Positions 25,506-32,454 of a stretch of 64,000 nucleotides of DNA are shown one piece after another. This DNA is from CAADGU01 sp964581605 (GTDB lineage Bacteria > Chloroflexota > Anaerolineae > Promineifilales > Promineifilaceae), in the NCBI GenBank assembly GCA_964581605.1, contig CAZOPF010000001.1:1-64000 (forward strand). The letters are read 5' to 3'. The notes beneath the pieces were generated by a model, which was given only the letters and a program-made list of their open reading frames with translations, searched no databases and was not told where the DNA came from. Each line of letters starts with the position of its first letter. Position 1 is the stretch's first letter. Position numbers and translations under genes: made by a program.

Positions 25506-26162
25506 ATGATGAGTGAACCAATCCAAATTTTGATTGTAGATGACCACCCGGTGGTGCGGGATGGGCTGGCGGCGATATTGGGCACACAGCCAGATTTTGC
25601 CGTCGTGGGGGAAGCGGGCGACGGCCGTGACGCCCTGCAAAAAGCGCACGATTTACGCCCCGATGTCATCTTGCTTGACCTGGAAATGCCGGGTATGGAT
25701 GGGGTAGAGACGCTGCGCCAACTGAAAGCACAAAACGGCCAGGCACGGGTGATCGTGTTTACGGCGTTTGATAGTGATGAGCGGATTGTGACGGCCGTGC
25801 AAGCCGGGGCACAGGGGTATCTGCTCAAAGGCGCGCCGCGCCAGGAATTGTTCCACGCCGTGCGCGTCGTCCACAGCGGCGGCTCGCTGCTGCACCCCAT
25901 TGTGGCCTCCAAACTGTTGCAGCGAGTCAACCAGGAGCCGGAATTGCCGCTGGAGCCATTAACCGCCCGCGAAATGGAAGTGCTGCAAGCCCTGGCGTCC
26001 GGTCTGCAAAACAAGGAGATTGCCGCCCGACTGGTCATCAGCGAACGCACGGTGAAATTTCACGTGAGCGCCATTTTAAGCAAGCTGGGCGCAGGCAACC
26101 GCACCGAGGCGGTGGCATTGGCCGTGCAGCGAGGGCTGGTGGAGATGGGGCGTAGTCAGTAA
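25506..26162 (+). CDS. NarL/LuxR-family response regulator
   Basis: A 218-residue regulator. The receiver domain has the acidic pair in IVDDHPVV, the phospho-acceptor Asp58 in VILLDLEMPG and a Lys in GYLLKGAPR. The C-terminal LuxR helix-turn-helix is LTAREMEVLQALASGLQNKEIAARLVISERTVKFHVSAILSKLGAGNRTEAV. It would bind DNA when phosphorylated by the upstream kinase (24293-25432), from which a perfect hairpin repeat separates it. The start may be either of two adjacent ATGs. It is followed by heptad repeats at 26158-26199. Confidence 0.93.
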   Translation: MMSEPIQILIVDDHPVVRDGLAAILGTQPDFAVVGEAGDGRDALQKAHDLRPDVILLDLEMPGMDGVETLRQLKAQNGQARVIVFTAFDSDERIVTAVQAGAQGYLLKGAPRQELFHAVRVVHSGGSLLHPIVASKLLQRVNQEPELPLEPLTAREMEVLQALASGLQNKEIAARLVISERTVKFHVSAILSKLGAGNRTEAVALAVQRGLVEMGRSQ

Positions 26163-26199
26163 GCAGTGAGCAGTGAGCAGTGAACGGTAAGCAGTGAAA
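26158..26199. repeat. Six tandem heptads
   Basis: AGTAAGC, AGTGAGC, AGTGAGC, AGTGAAC, GGTAAGC, AGTGAAA in uninterrupted 7-base register. It begins in the last codons of the response regulator and runs into the gap before the convergent GIY-YIG gene. Confidence 0.75.
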
Positions 26200-26233
26200 T
26201 TTTCGCGTTTCTTCGCGCTTTTTGTGGATCAGA

Positions 26234-26815
26234 TCAGGGCAGACGGTTTTGCTGGCGGTAGGGGGCCATTTGTTGGTCGGTGAGAGTACGGCCGTCGCGG
26301 TGCTGCCAGGTGATGCGGCCGTCAGTATCCCTCTCGTATATCCACCCGGCCAGACTCATCCGGTTGAGCCAGACGCGGGCTACGGCCGTTGGTTCCGGCA
26401 CCGGTTGTTCAGTCAAGTGCTGCCCCTGATAGCGCATCGGCAGTGGGGTTGGTTGGGGGTTAAAGTCCCGGTTAAGAACGGGCCTCAGGGCGGCAATCAT
26501 CCCCTGTTCAGCCATATCCATATCAAACGGCTCCCACGCCTGCATAGCAAACAGGCTCTTTTGGGCCACAAACGGGCGGCAGTCGGCCAGCGCGTAAAAA
26601 TCCACCGCCCAGGCCAACGATTGGGGCCGGTTCAGTTCAATTAGTTCCCCTAAACGAGATGGCTTGTGTAGATGCTCCCCAAAACGAGCGACCATATCCC
26701 GTTTGGATTGGCCGATATAAAAGACAAGCTGCTCATCCCGTACCGCGTAGATGACATGGCCGAGGGTGTTGTCAATTTGTTTGTCCAGAACGGCTTGAAC
26801 GGTGGTGGTATGCAT
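26234..26815 (-). CDS. GIY-YIG domain protein
   Basis: A 193-residue protein with a GIY-YIG-type nuclease core. The motif pair reads HVIYAVRDEQLVFYIGQSK, followed by ARFGEHLHKPS and later MAEQGMIAALRPVLNRDF, where the Glu and Asn positions of the fold lie. The C-terminus includes GWIYERDTDGRITWQHRDGR, a possible small DNA-binding or tail module. Such single-domain proteins are usually DNA nucleases of uncertain role, or UvrC-related fragments. It converges on the NarL regulator gene. The start chosen is the ATG at 26815. Function beyond a likely nuclease is unknown. Confidence 0.75.
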   Translation of the reverse strand: MHTTTVQAVLDKQIDNTLGHVIYAVRDEQLVFYIGQSKRDMVARFGEHLHKPSRLGELIELNRPQSLAWAVDFYALADCRPFVAQKSLFAMQAWEPFDMDMAEQGMIAALRPVLNRDFNPQPTPLPMRYQGQHLTEQPVPEPTAVARVWLNRMSLAGWIYERDTDGRITWQHRDGRTLTDQQMAPYRQQNRLP

Positions 26816-26843
26816 AGTATGGCCATATTATACTAACCTGACC

Positions 26844-26993
26844 ATGAACGAAAACCCACCTGAAACTTCTTTGCCTGATGGTTACGATGCCACCATCTTC
26901 TTGCAAAAGGCGAATGTGATGGCATTGTTAACGCTACCGGCCGTCTGGCTGTGGTTTTTTGTTCCCTACCGCTGTTTGTGGGATGAAAGCTGA
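26844..26993 (+). pseudogene. Truncated DUF3267-like membrane protein N-terminus
   Basis: The frame reads MNENPPETSLPDGYDATIFLQK, then a hydrophobic run (NVMALLTLPAVWLWFFVPYR) and ends CLWDES. The LPDGY opening and early helix resemble DUF3267 proteins, which are normally three or four times longer. Its stop codon lies inside the MITE at 26990-27114. Without the insertion the frame would still stop near 27152, so it was probably truncated before. It may be a relic. Confidence 0.4.
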
Positions 26994-27114
26994 TTGACTG
27001 ACAAAACTTATCTAACCGCAGAGAACGCGGAGGGCGCGGAGGTTAAATAAAGGAGAAATCTCTGCGTTCTCTGCGCCCTCCGCGGTTGAAAAATGAGATA
27101 TGTCAGTCAACCAG
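26990..27114. mobile_element. MITE-like element, 125 bp
   Basis: Terminal inverted repeats CTGATTGACTGACA (26990-27003) and, at the other end, the complement of CTGGTTGACTGACA (27101-27114) match at 13 of 14 positions. Exactly abutting both ends are identical 10-bp direct repeats GGGATGAAAG (26980-26989 and 27115-27124), as expected for a target-site duplication. The interior holds nonamer units (CGCAGAGAA, CGCGGAGGG, CGCGGAGG) repeated in inverted orientation, so the whole element can fold into a long imperfect hairpin. It has no coding capacity. Confidence 0.85.
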
Positions 27115-27135
27115 GGGATGAAAGTCTGTTTATCA

Positions 27136-27756
27136 CTAAGCCTCTTCACTAAATAATTCGGCGCGGGCAATGGCATCTCCGGCCAGTTGAGCGACGAGGT
27201 TCATAATCATCATGTCGGTATCGTTAAACTCCTGACGATTGCGTTTGTTAAGTACTTGAATTACACCCTTCAGGTCTGCGTCATGGATAATGGGCGCAGC
27301 CAGAACAGAGCGCGTCTTAAAGTTGAAAGCCAGGTCTATGCGAGGCGAGAAACGTTGATCAAGTTGGGCATTGGCAATAATGAGGGGCAAGCGGGATTGG
27401 GCTACATAACCGGCAATCCCTTCGCCAGAGGGAATACGGTGTCCGGTCAGCCGTTCCCGCACAGCGCCACGCACTACCACAAATACCAGTTCATTCGTTT
27501 CCGGGTCTACCAATAAGAGAGAGCCATCTTCCGCCCCAATGCTTTCCAATGCAGCTTGCAAAATTCTGTCCAGCAGCTGCATCACGTCTGTGCGGGCATT
27601 GATGTGGGTGGTGATTTCTTGCAAAGCGCCCAAATTACGCAAAATGAGACGCAGCCGCACCACTTCGCTTTGCAGGTGCTCGTTTTCTTCGGACAGGCGG
27701 CTATTCTCTTGTTGTAAAAAGTGCATTGTCCCGCGAACTTCGTTTACTAATGTCAT
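27136..27756 (-). CDS. GAF domain protein with N-terminal coiled coil
   Basis: A 206-residue protein. The start at 27756 is fixed by GGAGGT four bases upstream; an in-frame TTG lies just before it. Residues 10-40 form a coiled coil (NSRLSEENEHLQSEVVRLRLILRNL), followed by a GAF domain (about 45-200) with SLLLVDPETNELVFVVVRG, IPSGEGIAGYVAQSR and SVLAAPIIHDADLKGVIQVLNK. It has no output domain, so it probably acts as a sensor subunit in a larger complex or as a light adaptor. It diverges from a truncated membrane-protein gene fragment. The GAF family assignment is certain, the ligand unknown. Confidence 0.88.
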   Translation of the reverse strand: MTLVNEVRGTMHFLQQENSRLSEENEHLQSEVVRLRLILRNLGALQEITTHINARTDVMQLLDRILQAALESIGAEDGSLLLVDPETNELVFVVVRGAVRERLTGHRIPSGEGIAGYVAQSRLPLIIANAQLDQRFSPRIDLAFNFKTRSVLAAPIIHDADLKGVIQVLNKRNRQEFNDTDMMIMNLVAQLAGDAIARAELFSEEA

Positions 27757-28065
27757 CGTTACCTCCAATACAGTTGTGATTTTGCAAGGTCAACCCTGTA
27801 GTAAAGATGGTTAATACGGGTAGGGAAGACTCCTGACTCATTTACCCCGATGCTGGGTGATGGTTGCGGGCAGTATAGCATGAAGGAAATCTATAGTAAA
27901 TAAGTCCTATTTTGCCACAATGTCCATGGGCCTATTTGTGCCGTGAGCAGATTGTGTGACGGCCGATTACGGCAAATCGACCCGGTTTGTGAGAAAATAA
28001 CCGCACGATGGAATTCTGAAACCTCAGGTATATCTATCCCTGAACTGGTAAACCCTGCCTCAACA
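27757..28065. other. Upstream region of the GAF gene
   Basis: This 309-base gap separates the minus-strand GAF gene from the truncated glycosyltransferase fragment. It contains the promoter candidate at 27872-27900 and short repeat-like sequence but no convincing gene. Confidence 0.4.
27872..27900 (-). promoter_or_regulatory. Promoter candidate for the GAF gene
   Basis: On the minus strand: TTTACT (27900-27895), a 17-base spacer, then TATACT (27877-27872) preceded by TG one base away (extended -10 form). The inferred transcript would start near 27866, about 110 bases before the GAF start. Confidence 0.45.
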
Positions 28066-28443
28066 ATGCCTGTTAAACGACTGTTTTCTGAGATCATTAC
28101 GCCTGAACGGTGGATGTTGTTAGGGATATTAGTATTGGCCGCGTGGTTGCGTTTGGGATGGTCGGGCATCAACCATCTTTACCTGCCCGATAGCGAAACC
28201 CCTTTTGCTGTACATGACATTTACACTTCATCCCGTGCCTGGCAACACGGCGATCACCTCATCACCCGGGCTGATTTTGAAACGCCCCCAACAACCCCGG
28301 CATACTTCCATGCTGGCATGTATAGCGGAGTATGGGGTGAGAGATACAAAAAAACAGGCCACCTGATTTCAGGTGGCCTGCCCGTTCACAAAGGAACGGG
28401 CACTGTTAGAGATTTGAGAGAGGGAACAGTGCCCTGGGCCTGA
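28066..28443 (+). pseudogene. Truncated membrane glycosyltransferase N-terminus
   Basis: From ATG 28066 the frame reads MPVKRLFSEIITPERWMLLG, a membrane helix, then LAAWLRLGWSGINHLYLPDSE. This is the opening of GT39/ArnT-type glycosyltransferases, whose first loop carries acidic residues. The family is normally 400-600 residues long. After about 90 residues the frame runs into palindromic sequence and stops at 28443. It is probably a relic; the small RNA candidate on the other strand overlaps its 3' end. Confidence 0.35.
28348..28380 (-). terminator. Intrinsic terminator, minus strand
   Basis: An 11-bp stem (28355-28365 with 28370-28380; minus strand CAGGCCACCTG...CAGGTGGCCTG) followed by seven T residues on the minus strand (28354-28348). 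It ends the small RNA candidate or the plsC transcript. Confidence 0.85.
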
Positions 28444-28525
28444 TTAGCGGTTGTTCCAGTCGCGTTTCTTTTGTGCCAGTTTGGGGGAGGTGTGTTTTCT
28501 CAAATCCCTTAACTAACCAAGCTTG
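28348..28525 (-). ncRNA. Candidate small RNA, minus strand, about 180 nt
   Basis: On the minus strand a promoter (28532-28560) precedes a highly structured stretch. GTTA...GATTTGAGA at 28405-28419 faces TCTCAAATC...TAAC at 28498-28513, closing a long stem. GGAACA and TGTTCC (28423-28428, 28452-28457) pair inside it. The alternatives GGGCACTGTT/AACAGTGCCC (28398-28407/28425-28434) and GCCCGTTC/GAACGGGC (28380-28387/28394-28401) compete with the first stem. An intrinsic terminator ends the transcript at about 28348. Size and closed-stem layout are compatible with 6S RNA, but no specific family was recognised. It could also be a long 3' untranslated region of the plsC gene. Confidence 0.45.
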
Positions 28526-28531
28526 GAATGA

Positions 28532-28560
28532 ATTATAACAACAACATGTTTGCTTGCCTA
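28532..28560 (-). promoter_or_regulatory. Promoter of the small RNA candidate
   Basis: Minus-strand TAGGCA (28560-28555; four of six match TTGACA), a 17-base spacer, then a perfect TATAAT (28537-28532). Transcription would start near 28525. Confidence 0.55.
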
Positions 28561-28591
28561 GTGTTTGTTGAAAATTCCTTGAAAATTCGTA

Positions 28592-29302
28592 TCAGTCATT
28601 GGTACTAAGGTGTCTAATATAGGGCCACGGATCTTCACCACGTTGGAGGGCTGCCAGAGAAGGGGCGTTCGCGTAGGCACCATGATACCGGGCCGGTAGT
28701 TTGGCCGCCAGATGGATCATGATGTAATGGGTATAGGCAGGCAAATCCTGGCTGCGAACGCGATGCTCAAGAGGAGGTAGGTGGAATGCAGGGCCAATGT
28801 GGACATGGACAGTCGTCCTTTTTAGTTGCTTGAAATTGGCAAACAGAACATCGGTATTTTCTAACCCCACCGGCAAGATGGGAACACCGGTTCGGGCTGC
28901 CAGGTATGCGGCGCCATCTTTGGCGGTATTCATCTGCCCTGTCTTACTGCGAGTACCTTCAGGGGCCATGCCAAAAACGATACCTTCCGCGATAGCATCT
29001 AACGCCTGGCGCATCTGATGGCGATTGACGTCATCACGGGCAATGTAAATGGCGCCCAACCAACCCATGAGAGGGCCAAAAATGGGGTGGCGACGCCACT
29101 TTTCCACGGCGAAGAAACGCCACTTTTGCAGCGGAAAGGCCAGTAACAAAACCGGCGTGTCTACAGCACTGGTATGGTTCAGCACCACAATGTAAGGGCC
29201 TGTAGAGGGAAGATGATGACGGCCGTGAACCTCAACTCGCGCCAACAAGATTAACCGGCAAATTGTCATTGCCGCCTTCATTATGCGGTATCGCCAGAGC
29301 AT
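28592..29302 (-). CDS. plsC: 1-acyl-sn-glycerol-3-phosphate acyltransferase (PlsC family)
   Basis: A 236-residue acyltransferase when read from ATG 29302; an earlier TTG at 29326 lies in a heptad repeat. The motif NHTSAVD (block I, HX4D) and FGMAPEGTRSKTG (block III) mark the family. It adds the second acyl chain to lysophosphatidic acid in phospholipid synthesis, at the cytoplasmic membrane. It is divergent from the large PAS/GAF kinase gene, with nine tandem heptads between them. Downstream lies the small RNA candidate. Family identity is secure; a more specialised lipid acyltransferase is possible. Confidence 0.88.
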   Translation of the reverse strand: MLWRYRIMKAAMTICRLILLARVEVHGRHHLPSTGPYIVVLNHTSAVDTPVLLLAFPLQKWRFFAVEKWRRHPIFGPLMGWLGAIYIARDDVNRHQMRQALDAIAEGIVFGMAPEGTRSKTGQMNTAKDGAAYLAARTGVPILPVGLENTDVLFANFKQLKRTTVHVHIGPAFHLPPLEHRVRSQDLPAYTHYIMIHLAAKLPARYHGAYANAPSLAALQRGEDPWPYIRHLSTND

Positions 29303-29323
29303 AAGCGGCAAATTTTCAATGAT

Positions 29324-29386
29324 CAATTGTCAATTGTCAATTGTCAATTGCCAATTGCCAGTTGCCAGTTGCCAGTTGCCAGTTGA
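29324..29386. repeat. Nine tandem heptads between divergent genes
   Basis: Three CAATTGT, two CAATTGC, three CAGTTGC and a final CAGTTGA run in perfect 7-base register. The last unit overlaps the ATG of the kinase at 29386. It fills the whole divergent gap between plsC and the kinase, so the promoters must lie in or beside it. Confidence 0.85.
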
Positions 29387-31815
29387 TGAGTATGCCATTG
29401 TCTTATCGGCTTGATCTGTTTGCACACGGCCGTTACACTCCGCTTATGATTGTATCCTGGCGACGGTTATTGGAATGGGGAGGGCTGTTTGTGTTGCTGG
29501 TATGGGCAATTTGGGCCGCCACGCAAAGCCGTAATGCGCCGCTGGTTATCTTATTGGTTGTTTTAATGGTCATTACCATTCAATTGAGCCTGCCACCAGC
29601 CGTTAGTGGTGTGGGGTTGCTGCCGGTAGTGGTTGTTACTGGTTATCTGGTAACAGGTGTGGCTACGGCCGTATCCCTTTTGCTGGTTGGGTTTATCCTG
29701 GCTGAACTCGGCCGCCCGCTCTGGCGCCCGTTGGAGGAATTGATGCCCCAGGCAAAACCAGAGACCTCTGGCTTGTCGCAGGTCTGGCAGCGATTGATCT
29801 GGTTTCTCATTCACCTGCTGGCGCTGTTGGTGAGTGCTGCGGCATATGCGCGGCGTGGTGGTGTAGCCCCGCTCACTCAAACCACCCCAAATGAATTTAC
29901 CCTCTTTCTTAGTCTGATGAGTAGTTTTGGCCTGGTGTATGGCGCGGGCATGTTGGTCTGGTGGTTAGCGCAGCGCCAATCGCCGGCCACATTTTTTCGG
30001 GATAATGGTTTATTGGTGCTGGCGGCCGGTTTCCTGGCCCTGCCCTTTGCCTTGTTGGGTGGCCTGACGTATGCCCTGGGTGGGCTGCCACCGTTTGTGG
30101 TTTTTTGCCTGGGAGTGGCCGTGTTTGCTGTGCTGCTCTGGTTGTCCTGGCAGCGGCGTTTTTCATTGGCGCAACAGCTGGCCCAATTTGCAATTTTAAA
30201 CCGCAGCGAACACTCATTGCGGGAAACGCTGGAATTACCGGAAGTGCTGCATCGTACCGCACAATTGGTGGCCGAACTGGTCAGTGTTACGGCCGTCACC
30301 CTTTATTTGCAGGAGGAGGCCGGCTGGTTTGCAGTGGATAAAACGGCCGCCGCATTGCAGCCAACTGTGCTGGATGGCTTTACCAATTGGGTGGCCACGC
30401 ACGGCCGTACCCTGCATCTCTATCCGGCAAATTGGCACTTTGCCGCCCAATATGGCCTCAGGCCACCGACTTCCATGCCCACTATCTGGCTGGGTTCCCC
30501 GCTTTTGTTGGGTGATGAGGTCATTGGTGTGATGGTGTTACAACGGGTGGGGGCAGCCCGGCCGTTTAATCGCTGGCAGCTGGAGTTATTACGCGCCGTG
30601 GCCGCCCAGGCCAGCGCCGCCATTCATAATGCCCGGCTGCATGGTGAAATTGTGCGCCTGTATACCCAAACGGATGAAGCGTTGGCGCAGCGGGTGCAGC
30701 AGTTACAGGCATTGCTCAATGCCATGGCCGAAGGAGTGGTGATGGTTGACCGGCAGGGGCGGATCATGTTGGCAAATCCAACGACGGCCGCGCTGCTTGG
30801 TGAGACACTCACGCCCGGTACATCTCTGGATGCAACGGCCCTCTCCCTGCCAGCCATTAGCGAAAGCCACCTGACGGCCCGCTGGCAAATGTTGGCCCCA
30901 GGCAAATTACGCGATGGGCACGGCCGTACCCTCTTCACCCCGCCTGCCAACCCCCACCGTGTATTAGAACGGCAGGAAACCCCTGTTTTTGACCGGGATA
31001 ACCAGCTCATTGGCTGGCTGCTTCTCTTGCGTGATGTCACGGAAGAGCAAGAACTGGCCGAGCGGCGCGAAGAGCTGACGCGCATGATTGTGCATGATCT
31101 ACGTAACCCTCTGACTACCATAGCCACCACCATACAAATGGCACAAAATCGTCTGCCATCGGCCGATGAGCAGGTGCATTTGCTCTTACAGAACAGTGTT
31201 AGCAGCAGTCAAGATTTGTTGGACATGGTAGATTCGCTGATGGATATGCACCGCATGGAGGCGGGACGTTCCATTGTAGACCCCGACGCTATGCGGCTGC
31301 CACCGTTAGTCGAGATGGTAATGACCCGCCTGCAACCGTTGTTGGCGTATAAGGAAATGACATGGACGCTAACGGCCGCCCCAGACCTGCCCCCGGTGTG
31401 GGCCGATGCGGAACTGGTGCGGCGGATATTGGTCAATTTGCTGGATAATGCGCTCAAATTTACACCAGCACACGGCCGTATTACCATCAGCCTGCAAACT
31501 GAACCGGCCCAGCCTGGTTTTGACCCAGGCGTTCGCTGCATCATTCAAGACAGCGGCCCAGGCATTCCACCCGCTTTCCGTGAGCAGGCATTTGACCGCT
31601 ATACGCGCACCAATCCTGGCGGCGCACCGGTGCGTGGGGCCGGGTTGGGGCTGACTTTTTGTAAGATGGCGGTGGAAGCACAACACGGCCGTATTTGGGT
31701 GGAAGACGCTGCGGAGGGCAGCCAGTTCGTGTTCACGCTGCCCGGCATACCGCTTTGGGGTGATGAGCAGCATATTGACCATTTACCACAGGATAATTTC
31801 GATTTACCATTGTAG
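29386..31815 (+). CDS. Membrane-bound PAS/GAF sensor histidine kinase
   Basis: An 809-residue kinase when read from ATG 29386; earlier in-frame codons lie in the heptad repeat. The N-terminal half (about 1-270) has several membrane helices of a MASE-like sensory region. Then come a GAF domain (about 280-430, with LLLGDEVIGVMVLQRVG), a PAS domain (about 440-545, AEGVVMVDRQGRIMLANPTTAALLG), a HisKA domain with phospho-acceptor His570 in MIVHDLRNPLTT and a HATPase domain with NLLDNALKFTP, DSGPGIP and GAGLGLTFCKMAVE. No receiver domain or regulator gene is adjacent. The next gene begins one base after its stop. It is a typical cytoplasmic-output histidine kinase of unknown signal. Confidence 0.93.
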   Translation: MSMPLSYRLDLFAHGRYTPLMIVSWRRLLEWGGLFVLLVWAIWAATQSRNAPLVILLVVLMVITIQLSLPPAVSGVGLLPVVVVTGYLVTGVATAVSLLLVGFILAELGRPLWRPLEELMPQAKPETSGLSQVWQRLIWFLIHLLALLVSAAAYARRGGVAPLTQTTPNEFTLFLSLMSSFGLVYGAGMLVWWLAQRQSPATFFRDNGLLVLAAGFLALPFALLGGLTYALGGLPPFVVFCLGVAVFAVLLWLSWQRRFSLAQQLAQFAILNRSEHSLRETLELPEVLHRTAQLVAELVSVTAVTLYLQEEAGWFAVDKTAAALQPTVLDGFTNWVATHGRTLHLYPANWHFAAQYGLRPPTSMPTIWLGSPLLLGDEVIGVMVLQRVGAARPFNRWQLELLRAVAAQASAAIHNARLHGEIVRLYTQTDEALAQRVQQLQALLNAMAEGVVMVDRQGRIMLANPTTAALLGETLTPGTSLDATALSLPAISESHLTARWQMLAPGKLRDGHGRTLFTPPANPHRVLERQETPVFDRDNQLIGWLLLLRDVTEEQELAERREELTRMIVHDLRNPLTTIATTIQMAQNRLPSADEQVHLLLQNSVSSSQDLLDMVDSLMDMHRMEAGRSIVDPDAMRLPPLVEMVMTRLQPLLAYKEMTWTLTAAPDLPPVWADAELVRRILVNLLDNALKFTPAHGRITISLQTEPAQPGFDPGVRCIIQDSGPGIPPAFREQAFDRYTRTNPGGAPVRGAGLGLTFCKMAVEAQHGRIWVEDAAEGSQFVFTLPGIPLWGDEQHIDHLPQDNFDLPL

Positions 31816-31816
31816 A

Positions 31817-32422
31817 ATGACCATTGCATTACTTATTCAACTGCTTATGCTCATTACCCCGGCCATCAGTGCTGTAACACTTGGTTTGAAATATGATGAA
31901 CTCAAACGGGCCAACGCCAGCAAAGAATGGCCGACCGTTAAAGCAGCCGTCACCAATAGCATCATTGTAGATACCGGCAGGAAAGTGAAAGGGCAGAATG
32001 TATACCAACCAGAGATCACGCTCAGTTACAGTGTGGATGGACAAGAGTTTACGGTAAAGCAACGGCCGTCGGCTGCCAACGGGCTGCATGAAGGGCCAAA
32101 ACAGTGGGCACGCCAGGTGGCACTGCAATATAAGCCAGATACGGCCGTGCGCCTGTATTACAACCCCCAACGTCCCAAACAAACCACCATGCAACCTGGC
32201 CGAACCACCGTAGACAAATCACGCTGGATGATTATTGGCAGCATGATGATGTTTTTTAGTTTTATTTTGTGCCTCCTGAGTGTATTGGGTATCGCCCAAA
32301 GCTACCTGACTGTTAGCACGGCCGTTGCTTTCCTGCTCGGTATCATTGTCTTCACGGTAATGGTCATATTTGGTTTGCTCGTTTACTTGCTATCTCAAGA
32401 TTTACGCCCTAAGAAAAGTTGA
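31817..32422 (+). CDS. DUF3592 membrane protein
   Basis: A 201-residue protein starting at ATG 31817, one base after the kinase stop. An N-terminal helix (TIALLIQLLMLITPAISA) is followed by a soluble region (YDELKRANASKEWPTVKAAVTNS...VYQPEITLSYSVDGQEFTV...VRLYYNPQRPKQTTM) that matches the DUF3592 fold, then two C-terminal helices. DUF3592 proteins are membrane proteins of unknown function with an immunoglobulin-like soluble part. Tight spacing suggests co-transcription with the kinase. A short palindrome ACAGGT...ACCTGT (32422-32440) follows its end. Confidence 0.8.
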   Translation: MTIALLIQLLMLITPAISAVTLGLKYDELKRANASKEWPTVKAAVTNSIIVDTGRKVKGQNVYQPEITLSYSVDGQEFTVKQRPSAANGLHEGPKQWARQVALQYKPDTAVRLYYNPQRPKQTTMQPGRTTVDKSRWMIIGSMMMFFSFILCLLSVLGIAQSYLTVSTAVAFLLGIIVFTVMVIFGLLVYLLSQDLRPKKS

Positions 32423-32454
32423 CAGGTTTCTCAGACCTGTTGAGCCTCTCTTCC

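Noticed and set aside
29324..29386. Nine heptads considered as a CRISPR or iteron array
   Set aside because: Units are 7 bases with no spacers, so CRISPR is excluded. Iterons would be longer and next to a replication gene; none is present.
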